Positions 43,905-52,949 of a stretch of 64,000 nucleotides of DNA are shown in pieces. The stretch lies in the NCBI RefSeq assembly GCF_036226505.1, contig NZ_CP108484.1, forward strand, positions 5,828,001 through 5,892,000. Reading direction: 5' to 3'. A program made the translations under genes and the position numbers. The stretch is from Kitasatospora sp. NBC_01246. Its GTDB lineage: Bacteria; Actinomycetota; Actinomycetes; Streptomycetales; Streptomycetaceae. Position 1 is the stretch's first letter; the number at the start of each line of letters is the position of its first letter. The notes beneath the pieces were generated by a model that was given only the letters and a program-made list of their open reading frames with translations, was not told the origin of the DNA and searched no databases.

Positions 43905-44045
43905 GTAACCCCGAGCTGCCGACAATGGGCGAACGGCGCTGCTCACGGGTGGGTGGCCGGCGGGTGCAATTCATCAGCTCTTCCGCTGAACGGGTGTCGA
44001 ATGTCCCCCGGGAGAGTGGCTCCGAATGCCCCGAACGAAGGACGT

Positions 44046-44074
44046 TTTATCCACAGGCGGGCTTTATCCACAGG
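44046..44074 (+). repeat. two DnaA-box-like sites in a 17-bp tandem repeat
   Basis: TTTATCCACAGG occurs at 44046-44057 and 44063-44074. Each contains TTATCCACA, identical to the E. coli DnaA box consensus (streptomycete oriC boxes are usually TTGTCCACA). They are direct repeats 17 bp apart, 50 bp upstream of the DUF4192 gene and in the recQ divergent promoter region. Confidence 0.75.
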
Positions 44075-44123
44075 GAAAAGGAAAATCCGGGGGCGGCTCG
44101 TGGATTGCGGCAGTCTTCCGGTC

Positions 44124-45698
44124 ATGAACAACGAACGCGTCGCACTCCCCTTCCACCCGGCCTCCGGCGGGCGTCCGGTCACCATGCGCGGCCCGGCCGA
44201 CATGGCCGAGCTGCTGCCCTACCTGCTGGGCTTCTTCCCCGACGACAGCATCGTCGCCGTCGGCCTCCAGGGGCCGGACCTCCACCAGGGCGGGGTGATC
44301 CGGCTGGACATCCCCGAGGCGCCGCAGCAGTGGTCGGCGGCCGCCGACGAGACGGCATCGCTGCTCGTCGGCCTCTCCGAGCGCCGGGACCGCCGACCGG
44401 TCCAGGTCCTCCTCTACCTCTGTCAGGACCCCGACCGGGAGCACGGTCCGCCGGTGCTCGACCGGCTCCAACCGCTCGCGGAGGAGCTGCGGGCGGCCTT
44501 CGAGGCCAGGGGAGTGCGGGTGAAGGAGTCACTCTGCGTGTCCGCCGGCCGCTGGTGGTCCTTCCTCTGCCGTCGGGAGGGGTGCTGCGATCCGGCCGGC
44601 CACCCGGTCCGGCACAGCCCCGCCCCCGGCCCGGTGGCCGCGGCGGCCACGTTCGCGGGACTCGCGCCGCGGGGCAGCCGCAAGGCGATCGTGGCGGCGG
44701 TGGGCCCGATCGGTCCGCCCGAGGCGGACGCCCAGCGCCTGGCACTGGCCCGGGTACTGGACAGCCGGGCGCCGTCGCCCTCCCGGGAGCAGGGCGGCGC
44801 GCTGCTCGACCAGGCGGTGGCCGAGTTCATGGTCGGCGCGCGCGTACTCGACGACCACCGGACGGCCCGGCTGCTCGTCGCCCTCCAGGACCGGCGCACC
44901 CGGGACCGGGCCGCCGAGTACATCCGGCCCGAGGAGCTCGCGCCCACCCAGCGGCTCTGGCGCTTCCTCGCCAGGCGGTGCGTGCCGCCCTACACCGGTT
45001 ACGCCCCGCCGCCGCTCACTCTGCTGGCCTGGGCCTCCTGGGTCGCGGGGGACACCGCGACGGCCCGCGTGGTGCTCGCCCACACGCTCCGGCTCGCCCC
45101 CACCTACCTGCTGGCCCAGCTGCTCTACGAGTCGTTGAACGGCGGCCTCTCGCCCGAGGAGCTGTTGGCGAGCGTGGCGGCCGAGCGCGGCCGCCGCTCC
45201 GCCGGAGAGCGGGGAGCGCCGGCGGGCGGCCCGGGCCGCCCTGTCCCTGAGCGGGGTCCGGACCCCGAGCGGTCGCCGGAGGAGCCGTCGCCCCCGGCCC
45301 CGGCGAAGCCTCGCCGTCGGCGCGCCCGCAAGGGGGAGGTCGAGGCGGAGCCGCCGGGTGAGTCGGGTGCCGCGAGCCCGGGGGCGGTGCCCGGCGAGGC
45401 AGGTGCGCCAGGTGTCGCCCGTACGCCGGGGCGGCGCCCCGACCGTCCGGCCAGGGGCACGGCGAAGGTCCGCGAGGGCGGTCGGCCCGACGAGGGCCCG
45501 AGTGCAGGACCGCCGGTTCGGGCGTCTGACCGCGAGGCACGACGGCCGTCCTCCCGGGTGCGCTCCGCCCGGAGGGTGGGGCCCGGCCGCGCCTCGCCCT
45601 GGGCGTCGGTGGAGGCGGAGGCGGAGGCGACGGCGGATGGGCGCGGCCGGAGTCGCGGCGCCCGCGGTGCGACGGGCCGGTCCCGGCATGCGCCGTGA
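44124..45698 (+). CDS. DUF4192 domain protein with long disordered tail
   Basis: 524 residues from ATG 44124 (ribosome site weak). Residues about 1-345 form the DUF4192 domain: VTMRGPADMAELLPYLLGF, PDDSIVAVGL, SLCVSAGRWWSFLC, and APPPLTLLAWASWVAGD with TYLLAQLLYESL near its end. The remaining about 180 residues are Arg/Pro/Gly/Glu-rich. DUF4192 proteins are conserved in actinobacteria next to recQ; function unknown. Divergent from recQ with paired DnaA-box-like repeats between, which suggests a replication-linked context by inference. Confidence 0.85.
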   Translation: MNNERVALPFHPASGGRPVTMRGPADMAELLPYLLGFFPDDSIVAVGLQGPDLHQGGVIRLDIPEAPQQWSAAADETASLLVGLSERRDRRPVQVLLYLCQDPDREHGPPVLDRLQPLAEELRAAFEARGVRVKESLCVSAGRWWSFLCRREGCCDPAGHPVRHSPAPGPVAAAATFAGLAPRGSRKAIVAAVGPIGPPEADAQRLALARVLDSRAPSPSREQGGALLDQAVAEFMVGARVLDDHRTARLLVALQDRRTRDRAAEYIRPEELAPTQRLWRFLARRCVPPYTGYAPPPLTLLAWASWVAGDTATARVVLAHTLRLAPTYLLAQLLYESLNGGLSPEELLASVAAERGRRSAGERGAPAGGPGRPVPERGPDPERSPEEPSPPAPAKPRRRRARKGEVEAEPPGESGAASPGAVPGEAGAPGVARTPGRRPDRPARGTAKVREGGRPDEGPSAGPPVRASDREARRPSSRVRSARRVGPGRASPWASVEAEAEATADGRGRSRGARGATGRSRHAP

Positions 45699-45733
45699 CA
45701 CCCCGGCGGTCGGGGGCCCCGGTTCCTCCGCCG

Positions 45734-45762
45734 GCCGGCTCGGGCCGCCGACCCGAGCCGGC
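45734..45762. terminator. hairpin terminator
   Basis: Perfect 11-bp stem GCCGGCTCGGG with CCCGAGCCGGC, 7-nt loop, between convergent genes. Confidence 0.8.
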
Positions 45763-45774
45763 GGCCCGAGACCG

Positions 45775-47088
45775 CTACACCTCGCCGCGGGCCATCGCGA
45801 TCAGACGGTCCAGCACCTTGCCGCCGCTGACCCGGAGCCCGTCGTGCTCCCACTCGTTGGTGACCCACGTCCGCAGGCCGCGTACGGCCCGGGCGGTCTC
45901 CAGCGAGTCCGCGGTGTCGACGTACATGTCGTCGTGGTAGACCGCCGCCACGACGGGCACCTCGTTGACGGCCAGTCGGGCCGGGTCGTACAGGTCGGCC
46001 CAGTCGGTGCGGGCGGCGAGCAGCTCCGCCGTCTCCTTCAGCGGGCGGAGCGCCGGGTCGGTGTCGAACAGCCAGGGGTAGATCATCTCCCCGGTGAACA
46101 GCACCGGGGCCCCCGATTCCAGCGCAGCCCCGGCGTCGAACTCGGGGAACTCCTTGCGGACGCGCTCGGCCGCCCAGCCGGTACCCGCCCCGTCCACCGA
46201 CCGCTGACCGTAGATCGATTCGTGCAGCACGGCGTACAGCGGTCCCTCGGCGAAGGAGACCTTCGCCTGGACGCCGGCCAGGAAGGTGTCGGACAGCTCG
46301 GGCCCGGCGACGCCTTCCACCCAGGCCTCCTCCAGCAGGTAGTGCAGGCTTCCGGAGCCGCTGCCGCCGCCGAGCATCATGCCGAGGCCCTGGAACGCCT
46401 GGACGGTGAGCAGCCCGCCGTCGGGCAGCGTGGCGGGGGAGTCGGCGAGGTGGGCGGCGATCCGCCGGACCGCTTCGACGTCCTGCGGGAAGCGGGCGTA
46501 GTGCTCCTCGTTCTTGCGGACCACCCGGGGGTAGGCCGCCCGGTACACGTCGTCGGCCGAGCTGCGCAGGCCCGCGAGGCCGCCCGTGACGAAGGCCTCG
46601 TGCAGCCCCTCGGGCGCGATCGACAGGTAGGTGAGGAGGCAGAAGCCGCCGAAGCTCTGGCCGAGCACGCTCCAGCGCCGGTCGTCGCCGAGAAGTCGGC
46701 GCCGGATCAGCTCGGCGTCCCGCACGATCGAGTCCGCGCGGAAGCACGCCAGGTAGTCGGCCTGCTCCTGGGCGCCGCCGCGCCGGGCGAGGGTCTGCCG
46801 GTTCGCGGGCGTGGACCGCCCGGTGCCGCGCTGGTCGAGCAGGAGCACCCGGTAGTCGTCCAGGGCGCGCTCCAGCCAGCCGTCGCGGCCGAGCGGGCGC
46901 CCCGCCTTGCCGCCCGGTCCGCCCTGGAGGAAGAGCAGCCAGGGCAGATCGTCCTTCTCACGGCGCGCGGCCACCACCTCGCGGGCGTACACCTCGATCT
47001 GCTCGCCCTGGGGGGCGGAGTGGTCGAGGGGCACGCGGAAGACGTGGTCGGTCGTGACAATCCCGGGCAGCCGGCTGGCGGTGGACAT
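45775..47088 (-). CDS. proline iminopeptidase-like alpha/beta hydrolase (S33 family)
   Basis: Cytosolic 437-residue aminopeptidase-like hydrolase. ATG at 47088 with GAGGAG 5 nt upstream. Family blocks: oxyanion-hole LFLQGGPGG (about 53-60), DQRGTGRS (85-92), nucleophile elbow GQSFGG with Ser145, C-terminal His in NEWEHDGLR. No signal peptide. Expected to release N-terminal proline or other residues from short peptides; exact specificity unknown. Confidence 0.9.
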   Translation of the reverse strand: MSTASRLPGIVTTDHVFRVPLDHSAPQGEQIEVYAREVVAARREKDDLPWLLFLQGGPGGKAGRPLGRDGWLERALDDYRVLLLDQRGTGRSTPANRQTLARRGGAQEQADYLACFRADSIVRDAELIRRRLLGDDRRWSVLGQSFGGFCLLTYLSIAPEGLHEAFVTGGLAGLRSSADDVYRAAYPRVVRKNEEHYARFPQDVEAVRRIAAHLADSPATLPDGGLLTVQAFQGLGMMLGGGSGSGSLHYLLEEAWVEGVAGPELSDTFLAGVQAKVSFAEGPLYAVLHESIYGQRSVDGAGTGWAAERVRKEFPEFDAGAALESGAPVLFTGEMIYPWLFDTDPALRPLKETAELLAARTDWADLYDPARLAVNEVPVVAAVYHDDMYVDTADSLETARAVRGLRTWVTNEWEHDGLRVSGGKVLDRLIAMARGEV

Positions 47089-47828
47089 ACAACTCCTCGG
47101 TATGTGTCTGGTTCACAGCCGTCACGCCGCCGCTCACGGTGTTGCCGGTGCGGGCGCCGCAACCCCCGCACCGTATCCTGACGGCGGTCGGACACGGGTT
47201 CGACGGTTGCCGTTCACGACCGTCCGCCCGAGGAGCCGCGCGAGGCTGTACGACAGCCGCGGCGCCCGTGGGTGCGGGCCCGTCACGGCACCGGCCCGGA
47301 GCGCCGGCGGCCCGGCGGCGGCACGACTGCCCGGTACCCCGGTGCGGCAGGCCGAAGTGACGGTTCGGGCGTTACCTGCGGCCGGTCCGCGGCGTTCACC
47401 CCGGGGGCACTGTGCCCGGACGGACACCGGGCTCCCGCAGCCGGACGACGCCGCGCCGCGCCGAGTACCGGGGTGCGGCCCGCCGACGGTGCCCGGCGCA
47501 CCGCCCGGCCGACGGGCGGCCGGCAGAAGGTGGCCGTCCCGCGCCCGTCCACGGCGGGACCGGGGCGCCGATCGGGACACGGCGTCACCGGTGCGCCCGG
47601 GCAGAGGCCGTGACGAAGTGCCGGGCACCAGCGGGTGCCCGGGAAAGGCGAACCCGGTTCCCCGGCGGCACCGGGCACCGCATGGCACGGCCCGGCGACG
47701 GGTACGGCCAGACACGGCAGGCACGCCGGCGGGAACCCCCGCCGGCCAGGCATCATCAGCACGCGATCGAGCATGCTCGCGGCCCACCGGCCCCCCGGCC
47801 ACCGGACCGCCGAGGGGAGGAGAGTCCG
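47089..47828. other. 740-bp non-coding divergent region
   Basis: No reading frame with streptomycete codon bias could be supported on either strand. Contains a perfect hairpin CCGGGCACC/GGTGCCCGG (47621-47642), and several GGTACCCCGG/ACCGGGGTGCGGC segments in inverted orientation. Unusually long for this tightly packed area; it must hold promoters for the peptidase and the debranching-like gene. Confidence 0.5.
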
Positions 47829-49976
47829 GTGACCGCCATGAGGCCACCACAGGCCATGCCGGCCGAGAGCGTGGTCGGTGCGCCGAGACCGGTCGGGCGC
47901 CCCGACCAGGTACCGCCGGGCATGCCCGGCGGCGCACCCGCCGGCCCGGCCCGGTCGGCGGCGCCGCGTCCGCAGCCCGCCGCCGTCCACCACGCGGTGC
48001 TCTGCGTCAACGCCCCCTCGATGGCCGCCTCCGGTCCGGACGGACAGCTGCGCGGTCACGGCCTCCACGGCTTCTACCGCTCCGGAGTCCGGGTCCTGGC
48101 CCGGATGGAGCTGCGGATCGGCGGCATGGAGCCGCTGCCGCTCCAGGGCACCCTGACCTCGGCGGCGCAGGCCCGCTTCCTCGGCGCCGTCCGGATCCCC
48201 GGCGACCTCGACCCCGATCCGGCGCTCACCGTCGAACGGCTGCGCCATGCCGACGGGATCGAGACCGTCACCGTCCGGAACACCGGCAGCAGGCCGGCCC
48301 GGCTGCCGCTGGAGATCGCGCTCGGCACGGACCTCGGCCCGGTCGGCGAGATCGCCGCCGGGCACCGGCCGCCGGACCTGCCCGGACAGGTGCAGTCCGC
48401 CGGGCTGCGCTGGGCCGGGCCGACCCACAGCGCCGTCGTCAGCGCCAAGCCCTCGCCGCACGCCGTGCTGGCCGGCGCCGGAGTGCTGCGCTGGGACCTG
48501 GAGGTGCAGCCCGGCGCCCGGTGGTCGGTCGAGCTGCGCACCGAGCTGGAGAGCACCACCCCCGGTCCCCGGCCGCCGGGCGGCCGCGGCACCGGGGTCC
48601 CGCTGCCGTGGGCGGAGCCGGAGGTCCGCAGTGACGACCCCCGGGTCCAGTCGCTGGTGCCGCGCGCACTGGACGCCCTCGGCGGCCTGCTGTTCGCCGA
48701 CCCGGACCGCCCGACCGACCTCTACCCGGCCTCCGGCGCGCCCTGGCGCTTCGGACTCGCCCCGGCCGACGCGCTCTGGGCGGCCCGGCTGATGCTCCCG
48801 CTGGGCACCCGGCTGGCGGCCGGCACCCTGCGGGCACTCGCCCGCCGTCAGCAGCTCGCGCCCCCGGCCGGCCAGGGCGGCCCCGGCCAACGGCCCGAGG
48901 GGCTGCTGCCCGGGGCGCTGCGGCACGGCGGTCCGGAGCTGCCGCCCACCTGCACGGCCACCGAGGCCACCCTGCTGTTCGTCACGGTGCTCGCCGAGGC
49001 CTGGCGTTGGGGCCTGCCCCGGCACGAGGTGGCCGAGCTGTTGCCGGCCGCCGAGCGGGCGCTCGGGGCGCTCCGCGACGGCCTGGTCGACGGCTTCGTC
49101 ACCGACCTGAGCCGTCCGGTGGAGGAGCGCGCCGCCCATCCGGTGGCGGCCCGCGCCGAGGTCCAGGCCCAGGCGCACCGGGCCGCGCTGCACGGGGCCG
49201 AGCTGCTGGACGCCTTCGGCCGCCCCGGCGCCGAGGAGTGGCGCTCCTGGGCGGCCGGTCTGCGGGGGCGCTTCCGTGAGCGGTTCTGGATCGACGACCT
49301 CTCCGGCGGCCGTCCGGCGGCGGGCCTCGTCCCGGGGGGCCAGCAGCTCCCCGCCGTCGCCTCCTCCTTCGTCCACCTCCTCGACCCGGGGCTCTGCGCC
49401 GACGGCGGCCGGCACGAGAGCCTGCTCGACCGCGAGCAGACCAGGGTGCTGGCCCAACGGCTGGCCGCGCCCGAGCTGGACAGCGGCTGGGGCCTGCGCA
49501 CGCTCAGCGCCAAGTCGCCCCGGTTCAATCCGCTCGGCCACCGCAGCGGGGCGGTGCGGGTCCATGAGACCGCCCTCGCGATCGCCGGGCTGGCCGAGGC
49601 CGGCCACGAGAACGAGGCCGGCGCCCTGCTGGAGGGCCTGCTCGGCGCCGCCGCCCACTTCGAGGGCCGGCTGCCCGAGATGTACGCGGGGGAGCAGCGC
49701 GTCCCCGGTTGCCCGCCGGTGCCGCACCCGGCCGCGTGCCACCCGGCGGCGGTCTCGGCGGCCGGGGCCGTGCACGCGGTGTTCGCCCTCGCCGGGGTGC
49801 GCCCCGACGTACCGGGCGGCCGGGTGCTGGTCCGGCCGGCCAGCACGGCGCCGCTGGGCGAGCTGCAGCTGACCGGGCTGCGGGTGGCGGGCGAGCCGTT
49901 CTCGGTGCGGGTGAGCCGGATCGGCGTGGCGATGGTCGAGGAGGCGTCCGCGGAGCTCCAGCTGGTCGCCCGCTGA
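47829..49976 (+). CDS. glycogen-debranching-like protein (GDE N-terminal bis domain)
   Basis: 715 residues from GTG 47829, which follows AGGGGAGG at 8 nt; ATG 47838 is an alternative. After a Pro/Ala-rich N-terminus comes the N-terminal debranching-type beta domain (LCVNAPSM, GLHGFYRSGVRVLARMEL, SAAQARFLGAV) and a C-terminal (alpha/alpha)6-type glycosidase-like region (DLYPASGAPWRFGLAPADALWAAR split across the motif, SGWGLRTLSAKSPRFNPLGH as core, EMYAGEQRVPGCPPVPHP). It resembles amylo-alpha-1,6-glucosidase family proteins of actinobacteria, but activity on glycogen is unproven. Ends at a perfect hairpin. Confidence 0.8.
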   Translation: MTAMRPPQAMPAESVVGAPRPVGRPDQVPPGMPGGAPAGPARSAAPRPQPAAVHHAVLCVNAPSMAASGPDGQLRGHGLHGFYRSGVRVLARMELRIGGMEPLPLQGTLTSAAQARFLGAVRIPGDLDPDPALTVERLRHADGIETVTVRNTGSRPARLPLEIALGTDLGPVGEIAAGHRPPDLPGQVQSAGLRWAGPTHSAVVSAKPSPHAVLAGAGVLRWDLEVQPGARWSVELRTELESTTPGPRPPGGRGTGVPLPWAEPEVRSDDPRVQSLVPRALDALGGLLFADPDRPTDLYPASGAPWRFGLAPADALWAARLMLPLGTRLAAGTLRALARRQQLAPPAGQGGPGQRPEGLLPGALRHGGPELPPTCTATEATLLFVTVLAEAWRWGLPRHEVAELLPAAERALGALRDGLVDGFVTDLSRPVEERAAHPVAARAEVQAQAHRAALHGAELLDAFGRPGAEEWRSWAAGLRGRFRERFWIDDLSGGRPAAGLVPGGQQLPAVASSFVHLLDPGLCADGGRHESLLDREQTRVLAQRLAAPELDSGWGLRTLSAKSPRFNPLGHRSGAVRVHETALAIAGLAEAGHENEAGALLEGLLGAAAHFEGRLPEMYAGEQRVPGCPPVPHPAACHPAAVSAAGAVHAVFALAGVRPDVPGGRVLVRPASTAPLGELQLTGLRVAGEPFSVRVSRIGVAMVEEASAELQLVAR

Positions 49977-49991
49977 CCCCCGAACCGCGCC

Positions 49992-50026
49992 CCGGTCGGG
50001 CGGGGCCGCCCGCCCCGCCCGACCGG
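49992..50026 (+). terminator. hairpin terminator
   Basis: Perfect 14-bp stem CCGGTCGGGCGGGG with CCCCGCCCGACCGG, 7-nt loop, 16 bp after the stop. Confidence 0.85.
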
Positions 50027-50110
50027 CCGGCCACCCAGAGCCGGGCACGGGGCAGGGACAGGTCGGGGGCGCGGACGGTCGGGCACGCTTCGTGCGCGGG
50101 CCTGTGCTTA

Positions 50111-50125
50111 TCGTCAGAGAGACGA
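50111..50125. promoter_or_regulatory. palindrome TCGTC-N5-GACGA at the Nudix-regulator start
   Basis: Perfect 5-bp arms, 15 bp before the chosen ATG, followed by a further ATCGTC half-site at 50131. Likely operator of the Nudix-HTH protein itself. Confidence 0.5.
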
Positions 50126-50139
50126 CTATGATCGTCGCC

Positions 50140-50898
50140 ATGTCGCGTTATGACCCGTCGGCCTTCCCCCCGTTCGCTGTCACGGTTGACCTGGTGGTCC
50201 TGACGGTGCGGGACCACGCGCTGTGCGCCCTGCTGGTCCGACGGGGCGAGCCCCCCTTCCAGGGCTACTGGGCCCTGCCGGGCGGCTTCGTCCGCCTGGA
50301 CGAGGGCCTGGCCGAGGCGGCGTCCCGGGAGCTGGCCGAGGAGACCGGTCTGCGCGCCTACTCCGCTCCCGGCCACGACGCGGCGGGCCCCGGTGCGGCC
50401 GGCGCCCACCTGGAGCAGCTCGCGACCTACGGCCACCCACAGCGCGACCCCCGGATGCGGGTGGTCAGCGTGGCCTACCTCGTCCTGGCGCCCGACCTGC
50501 CGACCCCGCGGGCCGGTGGCGACGCCAGCGGCGCCCGCTGGGCCCCGGTCGCCGAACTGCTCGGACCGAGTCCGGTCGACGGCGTCCCGCTCGCCTTCGA
50601 CCACGGGCTGATCCTGGCCGATGGCGTGGAGCGGGCCCGGTCCAAGATCGAGTACTCCTCACTGGCGACGGCGTTCTGTCCGCCCGAGTTCACCGTCGGC
50701 GAGCTGCGCCGGGTCTACGAGGCAGTCTGGGGCGTGGTGCTCGACCCGCGGAACTTCCACCGCAAGGTCACCGGCACCCCCGGCTTCCTGCTGCCCTCCG
50801 GCGGCACGACCACGCGCCAGGGCGGCCGCCCCGCGCAACTGTTCACCCCCGGCGGCGCCACCGTGCTCAACCCGCCCATGCTGCGCCCGGAGTCCTGA
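50140..50898 (+). CDS. Nudix domain-winged HTH regulator (NrtR-like)
   Basis: 252 residues from ATG 50140 (MSRYDPSAF); ATG 50128 is an alternative and lies partly in the operator. N-terminal Nudix fold with an intact Nudix box (G, x5, E, x7, RELAEETGL, about residues 44-66) and a C-terminal winged HTH with ELRRVYEAVWGVVLDPRNFHRKV-type sequence (core VYEAVWG and RNFHRKV). This architecture is NrtR, a repressor of NAD metabolism that senses ADP-ribose. Because the box is intact, hydrolase activity is also possible. No NAD-pathway gene is adjacent, so targets are unknown. Confidence 0.85.
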   Translation: MSRYDPSAFPPFAVTVDLVVLTVRDHALCALLVRRGEPPFQGYWALPGGFVRLDEGLAEAASRELAEETGLRAYSAPGHDAAGPGAAGAHLEQLATYGHPQRDPRMRVVSVAYLVLAPDLPTPRAGGDASGARWAPVAELLGPSPVDGVPLAFDHGLILADGVERARSKIEYSSLATAFCPPEFTVGELRRVYEAVWGVVLDPRNFHRKVTGTPGFLLPSGGTTTRQGGRPAQLFTPGGATVLNPPMLRPES

Positions 50899-51230
50899 GC
50901 GGGCATCCCGTCCAGCCCCGCGCCCGCGGCCGCCCTCCCGGCGGCCGGGCTACCGGTGCTCGCGGCGCCCGACATCCGCGGCGCCCGACATCCGCAGCGC
51001 CCGGAACGACCGCAACGCCCGGAACCGCTCACCCGATCGGCGCGACGGTGACTCCGTCGCAGGATCGGATTGTCCCCTGATCGGGTGAGGTGCGTGGGCG
51101 GCGGGCCCGTGCCGCTCCCGTAATGCCCGGAATCGCCGCTCCGGCCCCCTAATGTGCTGGCGCGGGGCCGTGCGGGCACGGCCCCGTGTCGCGCAGACCA
51201 GGTCGGCCGAGGGCACGGGAGCAGCCAGCG
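50899..51230. other. intergenic region with tandem and nested inverted repeats
   Basis: No gene. Two perfect 16-bp tandem units CGGCGCCCGACATCCG (50963-50978 and 50979-50994) are followed by degenerate GCGCCCGGAACG copies. Then a nested inverted repeat: outer arms CTCACCCGATC (51028-51038) and GATCGGGTGAG (51079-51089), inner hairpin GCGACGG/CCGTCGC (51042-51060). The latter may terminate the upstream gene or form a cruciform. Confidence 0.65.
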
Positions 51231-52946
51231 ATGATCCAGATCACCGGACTGACCAAGGTCTACCGCAGGGGTGTCCCGCCGGCGGTGCTCGACCTGACCT
51301 TCGACGCCCGCGCCGGCTCCGTGACGGCACTGCTGGGCCCCGAGGACGCGGGCAAGTCAACCGCGTTGCGGCTGATGCTCGAACTCGAACGCGGCCAGGG
51401 CGTCACGCTCTTCGACGGCCGCACCTACCGTCGGCTCCGCCGCCCGGAGCGCGAGGTCGGCGTACTGCTGCCGGCCCCGGGCGGTGCCGGCGGCGCGGTC
51501 GCCGGGCACCCCGACCGAAAGGCCGTCAGCCACCTCCGGATGCTGGCGGCGGCCGTCGGAGTCCCCGCCCGGCGGGCCGACGAACTGCTGGAGCAGACCC
51601 GGCTGGCGGCCGTGGCCGGGCAGCGGCTGCGCAGCTTCTCGCCCGGCATGCACCGGCGGCTCGCCCTCGCCGCGGCGCTGCTCGGCGACCCGGGCACCCT
51701 GATCCTCGACGCGCCCACCGAGGGGCTCTCGCCGCGCAATGTGGAGTGGTTCCACTCCTTCCTCCGCTCGTTCGGAGTCGCCGGCGGCGCGGTCCTGGTC
51801 ACCACCCGCACGCCGCAGGAGGCCTCCCGGCTCGCGGACCGGGTGGTCACGCTCGACCAGGGCCGCCTGGTGGCCGATCAGCCGGTGGAGGAGTTCTGCC
51901 GCACCCGGCTCAGCCCCGAGGTCGCCGTGCGCGGGCCGCAGATGGCCCGGCTCGCCGATCTGCTGGCGGCCCAGGGCGCGGCGGTGCGCCGGGACGGCGG
52001 GGCGGGCCTCGCGGTGGCGGGGATCGATCGCACCGAGATCGGTGAACTCGCCTACCGGCACGGCATCCTGCTGCACGAACTCGCCGACCGCGTGGTCGAG
52101 CAGCCCGCTCCCCGCGCCACCCTGCCCACGGCCTCGGGGCGGTCGGGTCGGCTCCGGGTCAGGTCGGCGCAGGCCGAGCACCGCCCGGCCGATCCCAGGT
52201 CCGGGCGCCTGGCCGAGCCCCGTTCGGCGGAGCCCCGCCCGGCGGAGGCGGCGGTGGAGCCCGAGGCCTCCCCGAGCGAGTCGGCGCAGGTGCCCAGGCC
52301 CGCCGCGGGCGCGGCGGGCACCGGCGCGCTGCCGGTCCTCGCGCTGCCTTCGTCGTCCGTCGCGGCCGCGGCCGCCGGTACCGTCGCGGTCGCCGCCGCG
52401 ACGGCCCTGTCGGCGGTCACCGCGCGGGCCACCCGGCGCACGCCCCAGCAGGGCCAGCAGGGCCGGGAAGGCCGGGAAACCCGGCAGGACCGGGAAGGCC
52501 GGCAGGACCGGAAGTCACGGTCGCCCCGGGACCCCCACCCGCCCCGCCGACCCGAGCTGACAACCGCTGAAGCTCCGAACACCGGCCGCACCCCCGAGGT
52601 CGCCGACACCCCCGCGACCGCCGGTACCCCCAACACCGCCGGCACTCCCGCGACCGCCGATACCCCCGACACCGGGAGGGTCATCGAGAGCGCCGACACC
52701 GCGCCGACGGTCGTCGTGGACCGCCTCTTCCGGGACGGCCTCCGCGGACTGGCCCGGTCCGGCAGCGCCCCGGACCCCGGTGCCCGCGCCCGGCGCGAGG
52801 ACGCCGGCGACCTGATGACCGCCGACACCGTCCGCCTCGGCCGACCGCTCCCGGGCACCACCCCCGACGCCCCGGACACCCCCACCACCCCCACCACCCC
52901 CGCCACCCCCGCCGTCCCCGCCGTCCCCGACCACCGGAGCGAGTGA
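51231..52946 (+). CDS. ABC transporter ATPase-like protein with degenerate motifs and long tail
   Basis: 571 residues from ATG 51231. Residues 1-220 form an ABC2-exporter-type ATPase: Walker A GPEDAGKST (36-44) is good, but the Q-loop Gln is Pro81 (VGVLLP), the signature reads FSPGM (136-140), the Walker B catalytic Glu is Ala161 (LILDAP) and the switch His is missing (VTTRTP, 190-195). The remaining 270 residues are disordered, with a hydrophobic Ala/Val stretch near 369-400 and TPxTAGTP-type repeats. Partner membrane gene starts 3 bp after the stop. ATP may be bound but slow or absent hydrolysis is predicted. Located just upstream of whiH. Confidence 0.85.
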   Translation: MIQITGLTKVYRRGVPPAVLDLTFDARAGSVTALLGPEDAGKSTALRLMLELERGQGVTLFDGRTYRRLRRPEREVGVLLPAPGGAGGAVAGHPDRKAVSHLRMLAAAVGVPARRADELLEQTRLAAVAGQRLRSFSPGMHRRLALAAALLGDPGTLILDAPTEGLSPRNVEWFHSFLRSFGVAGGAVLVTTRTPQEASRLADRVVTLDQGRLVADQPVEEFCRTRLSPEVAVRGPQMARLADLLAAQGAAVRRDGGAGLAVAGIDRTEIGELAYRHGILLHELADRVVEQPAPRATLPTASGRSGRLRVRSAQAEHRPADPRSGRLAEPRSAEPRPAEAAVEPEASPSESAQVPRPAAGAAGTGALPVLALPSSSVAAAAAGTVAVAAATALSAVTARATRRTPQQGQQGREGRETRQDREGRQDRKSRSPRDPHPPRRPELTTAEAPNTGRTPEVADTPATAGTPNTAGTPATADTPDTGRVIESADTAPTVVVDRLFRDGLRGLARSGSAPDPGARARREDAGDLMTADTVRLGRPLPGTTPDAPDTPTTPTTPATPAVPAVPDHRSE

Positions 52947-52949
52947 ACC

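Noticed and set aside
47134..47937. Minus-strand open frame in the 740-bp gap
   Set aside because: Arg/Pro/Gly-rich with no domain, and it overlaps the start of the debranching-like gene.
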